From assembly GCF_001425045.1 (NCBI RefSeq), contig NZ_LMDJ01000031.1:570545-634544 (forward strand): a stretch of 64,000 bases of DNA, read 5' to 3'. The notes beneath the pieces were generated by a model. It did no database searches. It worked only from the letters and a program-made list of their open reading frames with translations, and had not been told where the DNA came from. The DNA comes from Massilia sp. Root351. GTDB lineage: Bacteria > Pseudomonadota > Gammaproteobacteria > Burkholderiales > Burkholderiaceae_D. Below are positions 16,174 to 24,922 of the stretch, one piece after another. A program made the translations under genes and the position numbers. Positions within the stretch are counted from its first letter, which is position 1; every line of letters begins with the position of its first letter.

Positions 16174-16889
16174 TGATGCTCCCTTTAATTGCGCTGAGCC
16201 AATAGTATGGCCGACGGGAAGCTGGTCGAATCTATTGAATTGTCACCGCACTGTCAGGTACCCGGACGCTGCAGTGGTCGATGGGGGACCATCAGTCGCG
16301 TCCATTCGGCCTGTGTCGAACAACGAGTACCGGTACCGGCGGGGCCTGGCCGAGCGACGCCATCACTGATCGTGGTAATGCGCCGCGCTCCGGATTGGCC
16401 GCAGGGGATGAAACGGCTACACGCCGTCAGGGAGTGCGGGGCGCGGCACAACTCGGCGCTGCAGGAGCCGCGTTGCCCGGAGACCCAAGCGGCGCCAATT
16501 GGCCACTGGGCCAACGAAAGTTTCTATGGGGCCTGTTGATCCTCCGGCCCACGCTGCGCAACAACGCCTTCGTCTGGCCCCGGCAATTGCGCCAGCGTCC
16601 CGCCCCCAGCGCTCCCGTGCCGGCGCAGTCCGGCACGTTGCTGCCGGAAGTGCCCGCGAACCCTTGAAGCGGGGAGCGCACTGAATAGTGATGTTGATGA
16701 GGTATGGGGAGCCTTGTCGCGTGGATACGATCGTTTGCCCGCCTAAGCAACGTGGCGCAACAACTTTCCCCGGAGCGTAAAATAGTGACGGGTGCGCACC
16801 CGGTGGGCGGACCCGATGCGGCACGCGCGCAACCGAGGACACCCGGCTGCGTGTGACCGATACCGATTGATAAGTATGGCAAGTATTCC
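16174..16889. other. 716 bp with no supported gene
   Basis: Frames on both strands here have arginine/proline-rich compositions typical of antisense GC-rich DNA. No ribosome sites, repeats or terminators stand out. It probably contains decayed sequence plus the promoter of the gene at 16890. Confidence 0.4.
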
Positions 16890-17381
16890 ATGTTGAATCT
16901 GATTGAAGAGGACCGCGCGTTTCTGCGCACCCTCGGCGCGCTGACACTCAATTCGGAAGGTGAGGAAACCCTGGTTGGCCTGACCTCGGCAGAGTCGCAT
17001 CTGCTCGTCAACTTCAAAGCGAAAGCCCGCACGGCGGGAGACTTCGCTGAACGGGTCGTCTATGATCAAGTTTTGCGCCTACACTTGCGCGCCAGGCTGG
17101 ACGCGCTGAACAAGACGGCCGGCTATCTGGGCGGAAGTGGCATCATCGGCTATCGTGAAGGCGACGTGGTGCGGCTCAAATGCGGTGGCCCGGCACTGGA
17201 TGTCGTCGGGCTTGTCGATGCGTATCCGTTCAAGGATGGCCCCGAGCCTGGCGTATTTTGCGTGTGGGAGGAGTCGTGTTACCGATACGAGCAGGTGTAC
17301 CCGCTGTACGCGGTCGAGTCTGTCCAGCTGGCGTCCTGCAGCGCCCGGGCGGAAACCTCGGACGGCGCGAAAAAGCACTGA
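16890..17381 (+). CDS. protein with C-terminal DUF2158-like domain
   Basis: A 163-aa protein. Residues ~1-90 are helical and charged with no known domain. Residues ~93-140 contain REGDVVRLKCGGPALDVV and VDAYPFKDGPEPGVFCVW, clearly homologous to the 75-aa protein at 15517-15744. It therefore looks like a fusion of that module to an extra helical region. No clear ribosome site precedes the ATG. Confidence 0.6.
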   Translation: MLNLIEEDRAFLRTLGALTLNSEGEETLVGLTSAESHLLVNFKAKARTAGDFAERVVYDQVLRLHLRARLDALNKTAGYLGGSGIIGYREGDVVRLKCGGPALDVVGLVDAYPFKDGPEPGVFCVWEESCYRYEQVYPLYAVESVQLASCSARAETSDGAKKH

Positions 17382-17820
17382 CGCTTCCGATCCTGCGTAG
17401 TCTCGTGCCGGAGGACCGGGGCGCATGGCGCCCTTTCGCCAGCCGGTAAAGGCACCGCGGTTGGGATGAAGGCGCCGTCCCGCGTTCCTGATCCATTTGG
17501 TGGCCTGCGGTTCCCATCGCATCGCGTAGTACCCAAGCCGTGCCCTTCCAGAGGCATGTCAAACGTGTTGCCCCTCCCCGAAACGCGCGCATGGTCGCGC
17601 CCGCAGCAGCGTTGCATATGGCTGCCACGATGCAACGCGCTGGCGCCCGCTGCGCCGGTGATGCGTTGGGCTGCTCGTGCGTGGTGCACGTCTGAGGCCC
17701 CGAAATCGTGGCGCTGCTGTGACAATCGGTGAGAATTGAAAAATATTAAAAAGATACCATGGTGGGGCACGGCGATTTTTAGCGGCACGACCGTCGCATC
17801 ATTCACCGGGGGAGGCGCAC
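17382..17820. other. 439 bp intergenic region
   Basis: No supported gene. An AT-richer stretch (17730-17770, GAATTGAAAAATATTAAAAAG) just before the protease-nuclease gene is the most promoter-like part. Confidence 0.4.
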
Positions 17821-19857
17821 ATGGGCAAGAAAGAGCTTTGGCAGCGGGCGGCACAGCGTTGGATCGACAGGATGGGCTTGCGCGGCACCGAGCCGCCGGA
17901 ACGGGTGCAGAAGCGGCTGGACCATTTGGCGGAAGTGGCCACCAAGGCGACCGTCGAGACGCGATTGCCAGCGTCCGGTGTCGCCTTGCCGCTGGTGAGC
18001 AAGATCGGCCTGGAGCGCGTGATCAACAAAAGCGATTTCCTGGACATCAATTTCCTCGAGAACGCCCTCGCGGTGTCGCGCTCCATCGGGCGGGTCCATA
18101 TCCGCGACGCCGGCGGCCACACGCTCGGCTTCGGCACCGGCTTTCTGGTGTCGCCTTCGCTGCTGATGACCAACAACCATGTGCTCGCGAGCGCCGCCGA
18201 CGCGGCCCACAGCGTGATCGAGTTCGACTACCAGAACGACAGGACCGGCCGGTCGTTGCCGGTGGTCAGTTTCGCGCTGGAGCCGGGGCGGCTGTTCATC
18301 ACCGATCCGGGACTCGACTTTTCGCTGGTGGCGGTGCGGCCGCTGTCGGCTGACGGGATAGCGCTGCAGCGCTATGGCTGGTCGCGCTTGCTCGGCATGG
18401 AAGGCAAGGCGCTGATCGGCGATGCGCTGAACATCATCCAGCACCCGCGCGGCGAGGTGAAGCAGCTGGTGCTGCGCTCGAACGAACTGGTGGACGTGTT
18501 TGACAATTTTCTCCACTACGTGACCGACACGGAACCCGGCTCGTCCGGCGCCGCCGTGTTCAACGACCAGTGGGAGATCGTCGCGTTGCACCACAGCGGT
18601 GTGCCGGCGACCGATCCGCAGGGCAATCTCCTGGCCAGCAACGGCGGACTGTGGCACGACGGCATGGGAGAGGCCGCGCTGAAGTGGGTAGCCAACGAGG
18701 GCATCCGCGTCAGCAGCCTGGTGGCCCACCTGCGCGCGCTGCCGCTGGCCGGCAGCCAGGCCCAGCTGCTCAAGGAGCTGTTCGAGCTCGTGCCGCCGGC
18801 ACCGCAGGAGCTGGCCCAGCAGGCCCAAGTCGGCGTCGGCGCCGTACTGCCTGGCGGTATTCATTCTTCGCTGCAGCTGGCGCTGGGCGGGCAGACGGTG
18901 TCCTTGCCGCTGACGATCCAGCTGCAATTCGGCCAGCCTGTGCCGCAGGCCGTCCCGGTCGCCGCGCCGGTGTCGGCGGTGGCGGCGGCCGCCGATGCCG
19001 ACGCGCTGGCCGAACTGCGGGAGGCCGCCGGCCGCGAGTACTTCGACAAGGCGGCCAACGAATCGGCGCTCGGCACCTTCTACAACGGGCTGGCGCTGGC
19101 GGACGATCCCGCTGCCGCTTTCCGGCAATTGAGCGCGCTGCTCAAAGGCTCGCATAGCACGCCGCTGTCCTACAACCCGTCGCGCCATGTCTACCCATGG
19201 GTGGACCTGCAGCCGCCCAGGCCGGACAAGACGCCCTGGCTCAAGAGCATCTACTCGGGCAAGGCCTTCGATCCGCGCGAATTCATCGCGGCCGATCGCG
19301 AGGTGGACCGGCGCCGGGAGCAACTGCGGCAACCCCTGCGCGAAAGCCTGGCACTGGGCCAGGAGTTGGCGTCGGCCGAAGAGGCGTTTCTGGAGGCCGC
19401 GCTGCCGTATAACTGCGAGCACGTGGTGCCGCAATCCTGGTTCGGCAAGCGCGAGCCGATGCGCGGCGACCTGCATCATCTGTTCGCGTGCGAAAGCGGC
19501 TGCAATAGTTTCAGGGGCAATATTCCGTACTTCGACTTTCCGGACTTCGAAGAGGTCGTGCGCAGCGACTGCGGCAAGCGCGAGACGGGGCGTTTCGAGC
19601 CCGGCGCGGGCAAGGGCGTGGCGGCGCGCGCCACCCTGTACTTCCTGCTGCGCAATCCGGGCCAGATCAACGCCACCGCCGCCGAATACACGGCCGACCG
19701 CATCGACACCTTGCTCGCCTGGCACGAACAGTTCCCGCCGACAGAGTATGAGCGGCACCGCAATCTGGCCATCCAGGAGCGGCAGGGCAACCGCAATCCG
19801 CTCATCGATTTCCCCGAATGGGCGCAACGGATCGACTTCACATTGGGACTGGGTTAG
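17821..19857 (+). CDS. trypsin-like serine protease fused to endonuclease I domain
   Basis: A 678-aa protein with two catalytic domains. Residues ~85-300 form a trypsin-like fold with a complete triad: H120 in LLMTNNHVL, D166 in GLDFSLVAV, S242 in EPGSSGAAVF. Residues ~395-610 form a beta-beta-alpha-metal endonuclease I (EndA/NucM) domain with H534 in NCEHVVPQSWFG and the following GDLHHLFACESGCNSFRGN. EndA enzymes are normally secreted single-domain nucleases of ~230-280 residues. Here there is no signal peptide and the N terminus is a charged helix, so the protein is probably cytoplasmic. Start supported by GGGAGG before ATG. The arrangement suggests an effector in which the protease acts on a partner or releases the nuclease; that is inference. 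No obvious partner gene is adjacent. Confidence 0.85.
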   Translation: MGKKELWQRAAQRWIDRMGLRGTEPPERVQKRLDHLAEVATKATVETRLPASGVALPLVSKIGLERVINKSDFLDINFLENALAVSRSIGRVHIRDAGGHTLGFGTGFLVSPSLLMTNNHVLASAADAAHSVIEFDYQNDRTGRSLPVVSFALEPGRLFITDPGLDFSLVAVRPLSADGIALQRYGWSRLLGMEGKALIGDALNIIQHPRGEVKQLVLRSNELVDVFDNFLHYVTDTEPGSSGAAVFNDQWEIVALHHSGVPATDPQGNLLASNGGLWHDGMGEAALKWVANEGIRVSSLVAHLRALPLAGSQAQLLKELFELVPPAPQELAQQAQVGVGAVLPGGIHSSLQLALGGQTVSLPLTIQLQFGQPVPQAVPVAAPVSAVAAAADADALAELREAAGREYFDKAANESALGTFYNGLALADDPAAAFRQLSALLKGSHSTPLSYNPSRHVYPWVDLQPPRPDKTPWLKSIYSGKAFDPREFIAADREVDRRREQLRQPLRESLALGQELASAEEAFLEAALPYNCEHVVPQSWFGKREPMRGDLHHLFACESGCNSFRGNIPYFDFPDFEEVVRSDCGKRETGRFEPGAGKGVAARATLYFLLRNPGQINATAAEYTADRIDTLLAWHEQFPPTEYERHRNLAIQERQGNRNPLIDFPEWAQRIDFTLGLG

Positions 19858-20447
19858 CGCTGCGCCGGGCCGCCTGCACAGGCTGCGGTGGACGGGATGG
19901 CGCCGGTGCCGCCGGCAGCGCATGCAGGGTGCGGTCACGCGCGGCGGCGCCGAAGCCCGAGGTTCCATGCCGCGTAAAGAACATGATACCGACGCATGCG
20001 CGGTTTTACGGTGCACGGTGCGTCCCGGCCACCTTGAAATGGCCGCAACCTGGTGCAATGATGAAGACGCTTACTGTGGGAATCGTTCCCGCACTGCTCC
20101 CGGCGCGTGCCATCGCGGTGCCTGTCCGGGACCTTGATTGAACAAGGCGTTGCGGTCGTCACCCGTCTTCATCTTGCCGGTATCGCTGCCGGCATGGTTC
20201 TGCGCTTACTGTGCAGGATCGTCTTTGTATTACCATAGGTTGGCGCCGGCACCCTGTGCCTGCGCTCGTGGAAGCGGCATTTCGCGCTTTCCTAGGTTGA
20301 GGCCCTGATTCGTCAGAATCACGGGCCTTTTTTCTGCCCGCTCACGCGGGCCGACCCAGTGGCGCCGTTGCGGCGTGCACGGCGGGGACACGCTTCCCGC
20401 CGATGGGAATGGCCGTCTCCGCTTTCATGTAGAAAAGGAGAGGCACC
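19858..20447. other. 590 bp intergenic region with terminator
   Basis: No supported coding frame. It ends in a strong rho-independent terminator at 20301-20336, ~450 bp beyond the nearest upstream gene, so an untranslated transcript or small RNA could lie in between. Two copies of TAGGTTG occur at about 20237 and 20294. Confidence 0.35.
20301..20336 (+). terminator. rho-independent terminator
   Basis: GGCCCTGATTC, loop GTCA, GAATCACGGGCC with one bulged base, followed by a run of Ts. It is oriented for plus-strand transcripts. Confidence 0.75.
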
Positions 20448-20696
20448 ATGTTCCACATTGATGAAAAGGGGCGCCCACCGCGTCCCGTTTGCGCGTTGCT
20501 GGCTGGTGTGAGGGCCGACCCGTCGCACGCGAAGAAGCCCAACTCGCGGCGCAGCGCCGTCGCGCTGGACCGGTGGCGCGCACGCGGCGACGCGTTCGTT
20601 GCCAGCAAAGCCGTCCTGCTGACCGCGCCCGCGCCTGGCGCCCTGGGCGTGTTGATCGGGCGCCTGCTGTCGTGTGCCTGGGGGATGTTGTCATGA
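20448..20696 (+). CDS. small hypothetical protein
   Basis: An 82-aa basic protein with a strong ribosome site (AAAAGGAGAGGCACC). The C-terminal ~25 residues are hydrophobic (LLTAPAPGALGVLIGRLL), possibly one membrane segment. Its stop overlaps the next start (ATGA), which supports translation of both as an operon. No family recognised. Confidence 0.5.
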   Translation: MFHIDEKGRPPRPVCALLAGVRADPSHAKKPNSRRSAVALDRWRARGDAFVASKAVLLTAPAPGALGVLIGRLLSCAWGMLS

Positions 20697-20902
20697 GGTC
20701 GGTCGTGTACGGCGGCTGCGTCGAGCCCGAGGGCTACGCGCTGGAGGACGTGGCGTACGAAGACGTCTGTCCGGCGTGCGGCCAGCCCGGCGCGCGCTAC
20801 CGCCGCTGGGAAACGGCCGACGGTGCCATCAACCAGCACTGGGAGGTCAGCTGTCGCGCCTGTGGCCATGAGGACGGTGACATGTTCCGGGGCCAGCCGT
20901 AG
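20693..20902 (+). CDS. small zinc-ribbon-like protein
   Basis: A 69-aa protein with two CxxC pairs, CPACG and CRACG, about 30 residues apart, the layout of a zinc ribbon. ATG overlaps the previous stop by four bases. It may bind nucleic acid or protein; function unknown. Confidence 0.55.
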   Translation: MRSVVYGGCVEPEGYALEDVAYEDVCPACGQPGARYRRWETADGAINQHWEVSCRACGHEDGDMFRGQP

Positions 20903-21043
20903 GCGCGTCGTATGACGCACGGGCCAGCGGCGGTGCGGCTGACGCCGTCGTGGGAGTGAAGAGGAAGAACTGTGTGTTGAACCGGCGGGGCATCGATGTC
21001 CCGCGAGGGCCTGGTGCCGCGCCATATTCTTTTGGAGGTCACC

Positions 21044-21496
21044 ATGAGCAAGGAATGGGAAGATCTGCCCGGGCGCAGTGTGCGCCGCATGGGCCGCGAG
21101 GAGGAACGGGTGTGGGCGGAGTTTTACCGGGCAGCCGGTGATCCGGCCGTCGCGGCCGAACTGATCGCGCATATGGACCAGGACGAGCAGGCCAGGCGGC
21201 AGCATTCCGGCCTGTACCTGCGCTGCCGGCAGTCGCTGCGGCGGGAAAAAGAACGGCGCCAGCGGGCGCAGGCGGCAGGCAAGGCACTACGTAAGCTGGC
21301 GTGGGCGTTGCTTGGCAAGCCGCTCGCCGCGTTCCTGCGCGCAGGGCGGTTCTGTTGCGACGCCGGTGCGGCGCTGTTTGGTTTGCGGGACGAGCCTGCG
21401 GCCGGCCAGCTGCGCAAGCTCGGCAAGCGCGCCGCGCCTGCGGTGCCGACGGCGCCGGCGGAAGCGAAGGCGCAGGCCGGCTCAGACGGCCGCTAG
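21044..21496 (+). CDS. hypothetical protein, charged and helical
   Basis: A 150-aa protein rich in Arg, Ala and Glu. The start MSKEWEDLPG is preceded by TTGGAGGTCACC. The N-terminal half has an acidic, DNA-binding-like helical pattern and residues ~85-115 include a moderately hydrophobic segment. No family recognised. Its 3' end overlaps the convergent gene at 21482 by 15 bases. Confidence 0.5.
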   Translation: MSKEWEDLPGRSVRRMGREEERVWAEFYRAAGDPAVAAELIAHMDQDEQARRQHSGLYLRCRQSLRREKERRQRAQAAGKALRKLAWALLGKPLAAFLRAGRFCCDAGAALFGLRDEPAAGQLRKLGKRAAPAVPTAPAEAKAQAGSDGR

Positions 21497-21712
21497 CTGG
21501 TGCCCCTCCAGGCACCCGAGGTAGGCATCGTCGATCAGGCGGTGCAATTCCCGGGTGGCCCTGGAGGTGCCCCAGTAGTGGCGCTTGCACTTGTTGATGT
21601 AGCGGTGCAGATCGTCGAGACGCCGGATCGGGCCAGGTTCGAAGCCGGTGATGTGGGTCAGGTAGTCGATCTCGACCTGGGTCAGGCGGATATGGGGTCC
21701 TAGTCGCAGCAT
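21482..21712 (-). CDS. hypothetical protein
   Basis: A 76-aa protein with a compact helical pattern (HITGFEPGPIRRLDDLHRYI, then HYWGTSRATRELHRLIDDAY). Composition looks like a real folded protein rather than antisense. No ribosome site stronger than AAGATCC is seen. Family not recognised. Confidence 0.5.
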   Translation of the reverse strand: MLRLGPHIRLTQVEIDYLTHITGFEPGPIRRLDDLHRYINKCKRHYWGTSRATRELHRLIDDAYLGCLEGHQLAAV

Positions 21713-21882
21713 GGATCTTGGCCGTGGCGTGAGCAGTTGATGGAAATGCGGTGCAGGCGCGCTTGCGCGAGCCCGGTTCGCTGGTAACCATGGTAGGCAT
21801 GGATTCCGGCGTGTTCAACCAAGGCGAACGGGGATCGGCGTTTTTGCCGCGAACAGGTAATCATGCGAGGAGGGAGGTCATC

Positions 21883-22164
21883 ATGAAACGCATGGAATGG
21901 CAGCCACAACACGATAGGGCGTGCGCGCAAATCGACGCGCTGTGCGCACCGCTGTTGGCGTGGCTGGAGGAGCTAAGGCCGGGCAGGCGGCTGCGGGCGC
22001 GGGACGGTACGCCGTTCATCCGCACCAACCGCACCTGCATCTGCTTTTGCAATCTGAAGGATGGTTCCTTGTGCTCGGCCAGGGATATTTGCCGCGACTA
22101 TGGCGGCGTGGCCTGGGACGAGCTGAAAGTGAAGGAAGGAGCGGAACATGACGAGTATCGGTAG
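21883..22164 (+). CDS. hypothetical cysteine-containing protein
   Basis: A 93-aa protein with ribosome site AGGAGGGAGGTCATC. A cluster of cysteines (TCICFCNLKDGSLCSARDIC) may bind metal. It overlaps the next gene by 17 bases. No family recognised. Confidence 0.55.
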   Translation: MKRMEWQPQHDRACAQIDALCAPLLAWLEELRPGRRLRARDGTPFIRTNRTCICFCNLKDGSLCSARDICRDYGGVAWDELKVKEGAEHDEYR

Positions 22165-22501
22165 TGGAGGCGAGCCACGCTCACGCGCCTTGTGCGGCGG
22201 TGCGCCGGAAGACGAGGCCGTCCCGGGGCAGGCCGAGTGGGTCGCGCTGGAGCAGTGGCGTGCAAGCTGGCGGCCGGAGGTCGATCTGTTGGGTGGCTCC
22301 GAAGAGCTGGGCGCCTTGTTCCGGCGTGCGATGCGGCAGGGGTACGCCGCATATGTGGCTGGAGCCAGGGTGATGCCGGCGCTGTTCTCGCTGGATAGTT
22401 CGTTGGCAGCGATGTGGCAGCAAGGTTTCGCCGACGCGCGGGTGGATGCGGCGATCGGCGCCGTGTGCCGGCCAGCGTGTGACGTGGCGCGGCGTACGTA
22501 G
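22148..22501 (+). CDS. hypothetical protein
   Basis: A 117-aa protein starting within the previous gene, with GAAGGAGCGGAAC upstream. The central part is helical (WRASWRPEVDLLGG, RAMRQGYAAYVAGA). No family recognised. It may be cotranscribed with 21883-22164. Confidence 0.5.
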   Translation: MTSIGSGGEPRSRALCGGAPEDEAVPGQAEWVALEQWRASWRPEVDLLGGSEELGALFRRAMRQGYAAYVAGARVMPALFSLDSSLAAMWQQGFADARVDAAIGAVCRPACDVARRT

Positions 22502-22511
22502 GACGGAGAAC

Positions 22512-22628
22512 ATGATGCGAAAGGAAAGGGGCGGCGCGGTACGGCCGCCTCTTGCATCACCGGCCATGTTATCGGTGTTGGGGCCGCCGTGGTGGCGGCG
22601 CCAAGATACTGACCAGATGCGCTGTTAG
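22512..22628 (+). CDS. possible 38-aa peptide
   Basis: A short frame with GGAG upstream and two start ATGs in tandem. It ends before the convergent H-NS gene. Nothing recognisable; it may not be real. Confidence 0.2.
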   Translation: MMRKERGGAVRPPLASPAMLSVLGPPWWRRQDTDQMRC

Positions 22629-22656
22629 CATCAATCAGGCGCGCGCCGCGGCCAAT

Positions 22657-22947
22657 TCAACGCACGAGAAACTGATTCTTATCTTTACCTTCCAGCCACT
22701 TCGGTGCGCGTCCGCGTCCGGTCCAGGTCAGCCCGGTCGCCCCATCCTTGTATTTGATTTCAACGGGCTTGCGCGCGGACTTTGGCGGTTTCGCACCTCC
22801 GCTGATATCGGCCACGGTCAATCCATATTCGCGCATAATGGATTGAATCTTTGCCCGGGCACCGGCAACCTCGTTGCGGCGAGCCTCTTCAGCCTTGGCT
22901 TGAAGTTCTGCGATTTGCTTCTGGTAGTCCTGATACGTAGCTGACAT
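22657..22947 (-). CDS. H-NS family nucleoid-associated protein
   Basis: A 96-aa protein of the betaproteobacterial H-NS type. The N-terminal ~45 residues form a coiled-coil dimerisation region (YQKQIAELQAKAEEARRNEV). The C-terminal DNA-binding domain ends in WTGRGRAPKWLEG, the conserved H-NS AT-hook-like loop (usually TWTGRGRxPxW). Start MSATYQDY chosen because GAAAGG lies upstream. H-NS copies carried on mobile DNA usually silence AT-rich foreign genes. The AT-richer gene at 23190 is next to it and could be a target. Confidence 0.9.
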   Translation of the reverse strand: MSATYQDYQKQIAELQAKAEEARRNEVAGARAKIQSIMREYGLTVADISGGAKPPKSARKPVEIKYKDGATGLTWTGRGRAPKWLEGKDKNQFLVR

Positions 22948-23131
22948 GGAAGGCCTTTCAAGTGGTAGGAATGAGCGATTGTACATCGTAGCACGGTTGA
23001 TTCCATGCTCAGCAGTCTATGCTTCATCATGGTCGGGGGAGGACGAAAATTTGCTCAACGGTGAGAATATGCGTATTTTTCTACATGTGCAAGATGATAT
23101 CCTTTGTTGGTGGGAACTTCTTGGCCAAGCG

Positions 23132-23159
23132 TGGACGAATACTTGGATATTGATATAAT
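23132..23159 (+). promoter_or_regulatory. sigma-70-like promoter
   Basis: A perfect TATAAT at 23154-23159 with TGGACG 16 bases upstream as a weak -35 box. It lies 31 bp before the start of the 317-aa gene in AT-rich DNA. Confidence 0.45.
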
Positions 23160-23189
23160 GGTTCTATTTTTAATTTCCCGACCATAAAA

Positions 23190-24143
23190 ATGAATGAAGA
23201 AGCAGCTTATTATATTTGCAGATTCCCGACGGCCACACATGTGTTCTCGCCGATTTGGAAAATCGCGGGTAACACTGCAATTCGATTGGGCGCGCCGAAT
23301 GCGAAGTCCTGCGACAGCTCATATTGCGAGTCAGAGTCTGAAGAAGCAATTTTTGATTCGTTGCGTAGAGTATTGGAAAAATCGAAACCAACAGGTGAGA
23401 TCGAGTTTCTTCGCACTGAACTTAAGCCTGGATTTTATTATCCAAGAATGGCACGCCCAAACGATCAACACTTGAATGCTTCCTCATCCCGCAACCCAGG
23501 AGAGCAAGAAAATCAGAATCTGATAGCCATGGCACTTGGTCAGCTAAATGTGCTCGTACGCCAATTGGAAGGAGTCTGTCAGATTGTTCATCCATCCAAT
23601 AATACATTTAGCACATACGGTCATGCAATTCGCAATCTTTTAATACTGGCCTGCACCGAGGTGGAGACCCATTGGCGCGGAGTTCTAGTTGAAAACCGAA
23701 TTGTTAAGGAAAGATATACAACCAAAGACTATGTCATGCTGCGCGATCCAATGCGCTTGGGTGAATATGTCGTTGTCTTTCCGAATTTTCCGTGGCTTGA
23801 ATCACTTCGGCCTTTCAAAAGCTGGAACGAAGGACAGCCAACTCTGTCATTGCGTTGGTATGATGCATATAATGCGGTAAAGCACAACCGGGAGAAAGAG
23901 TTCGAGCGAGCCTCGCTTCTTCATGCTTTTGAAGCTGTGGCTGCGTGCGCAATTATGCTGGTTGCTCAATTTGGAACTAGTTTTGATGGCTGGTTATCAT
24001 CGGACTCTAGCCGTTTCTTTAATTTCAAAGCGCTTCCAGAATGGGAGCCGTCACAAGCGTACATTTTCCCCTACGAGCAATTTTGGGAAAACGGGAGGGA
24101 GGAAATATGGCTGCGTGAAGATTATCCGTTTAAACAATCATGA
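23190..24143 (+). CDS. hypothetical protein, possibly HEPN-like
   Basis: A 317-aa protein with much lower GC than its neighbours, indicating recent transfer. No domain is certain. The middle (STYGHAIRNLLILACTEVE) and the later block WYDAYNAVKHNREKEFERA resemble HEPN-type helical proteins of abortive-infection or toxin families, which carry similar [YF]N.xKHxR motifs. This is a weak resemblance. The gene stands between H-NS and the PRTRC cassette and is convergent with the latter. No strong ribosome site precedes the ATG. Confidence 0.6.
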   Translation: MNEEAAYYICRFPTATHVFSPIWKIAGNTAIRLGAPNAKSCDSSYCESESEEAIFDSLRRVLEKSKPTGEIEFLRTELKPGFYYPRMARPNDQHLNASSSRNPGEQENQNLIAMALGQLNVLVRQLEGVCQIVHPSNNTFSTYGHAIRNLLILACTEVETHWRGVLVENRIVKERYTTKDYVMLRDPMRLGEYVVVFPNFPWLESLRPFKSWNEGQPTLSLRWYDAYNAVKHNREKEFERASLLHAFEAVAACAIMLVAQFGTSFDGWLSSDSSRFFNFKALPEWEPSQAYIFPYEQFWENGREEIWLREDYPFKQS

Positions 24144-24160
24144 TCAATTTCTCCTCATTA

Positions 24161-24922
24161 TCAGATTCGAATCGGTACCGATTGTTTTGTTTTCAGATTA
24201 CAAACGACGCCTTGCATTTCGAGCCCGCCCGAGGAGAACAGTTCGTATAGCAACTGCGCTGCGTAGCGCGCCGCGACATCGTTGATGAACAACCCCTGCG
24301 ACGCCAGCGACATGCGCACAGAACAGGACGGCGTGTCCTCTTCCGGCACAGTGTCGTCCAGCAGCTCCTTGTAGCGTTCGGTTACGCACCGCAGCCGCCC
24401 CGGCGCATCGAGCGGCTGGGCGGCGCTGGGCGGCTGCCCCAGCACCACCTGCGCGTCGTGCTGGCGGTTGCCCAGGTCCAGCCAGTACAGGTAGCGATGC
24501 TCGCTGAACAGGTAGGCGTGCATCGTTCGTCGCGCCGCGCGCGTGTCCACGCAGCTGATCAGGATGTCCGCCTCGCGCCGCACGTAGCCATGCTCGCCGC
24601 GCCAGCTTTGTTCGATGGGATGCACGCTCGCGTCCCAGTCCAGCCCGTAAAAATGGTTCAGGCGCGTGATCGTCACCAGTGCCTTGTGCGCGCCCACGTC
24701 GGCGCGGCTGTAGAGCTGGCGCCCCACATTCGCCTCGCTCACGGTGTCGGGATCGAAGGCATGCACGTGCAGGCCGGACGGGTGGCCCAGCGCGCGCATG
24801 GCGATGTCGAGCCGCGCCAGGCAAGCGGCCATCTGCGCGCCGTTGCCGCCCACGCCCGCCAGATGGATGGTGACGCGCCGCGTCAGCAGTTCGCTGCAGG
24901 TCCGGTGTGGCAGGGCGTCCAT
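24161..24922 (-). CDS. PRTRC system ThiF family protein (E1-like)
   Basis: A 253-aa member of the ThiF/E1 superfamily. The nucleotide-binding loop LAGVGGNGAQM is at residues 21-31, followed by FDPDTVSEANVGRQLYSRAD (ATP-binding Asp and the conserved RQ) at ~55-74. A cysteine in EDTPSCSVRMS could be the thioester residue. E1-like enzymes adenylate the C terminus of ubiquitin-like or sulfur-carrier proteins. It is the last gene of the PRTRC operon, and its ATG overlaps the stop of gene A. Start at MDALPHRT preferred over an upstream methionine. Confidence 0.88.
   Translation of the reverse strand: MDALPHRTCSELLTRRVTIHLAGVGGNGAQMAACLARLDIAMRALGHPSGLHVHAFDPDTVSEANVGRQLYSRADVGAHKALVTITRLNHFYGLDWDASVHPIEQSWRGEHGYVRREADILISCVDTRAARRTMHAYLFSEHRYLYWLDLGNRQHDAQVVLGQPPSAAQPLDAPGRLRCVTERYKELLDDTVPEEDTPSCSVRMSLASQGLFINDVAARYAAQLLYELFSSGGLEMQGVVCNLKTKQSVPIRI

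Noticed and set aside
16417..17032. Overlapping 176- and 201-codon minus-strand frames
   Set aside because: Arginine/proline-rich and opposite a better plus-strand gene at 16890; no start signal.
17803..20058. 751-codon minus-strand frame opposite the protease-nuclease
   Set aside because: Antisense composition and no domain, while the plus strand has two complete catalytic domains.
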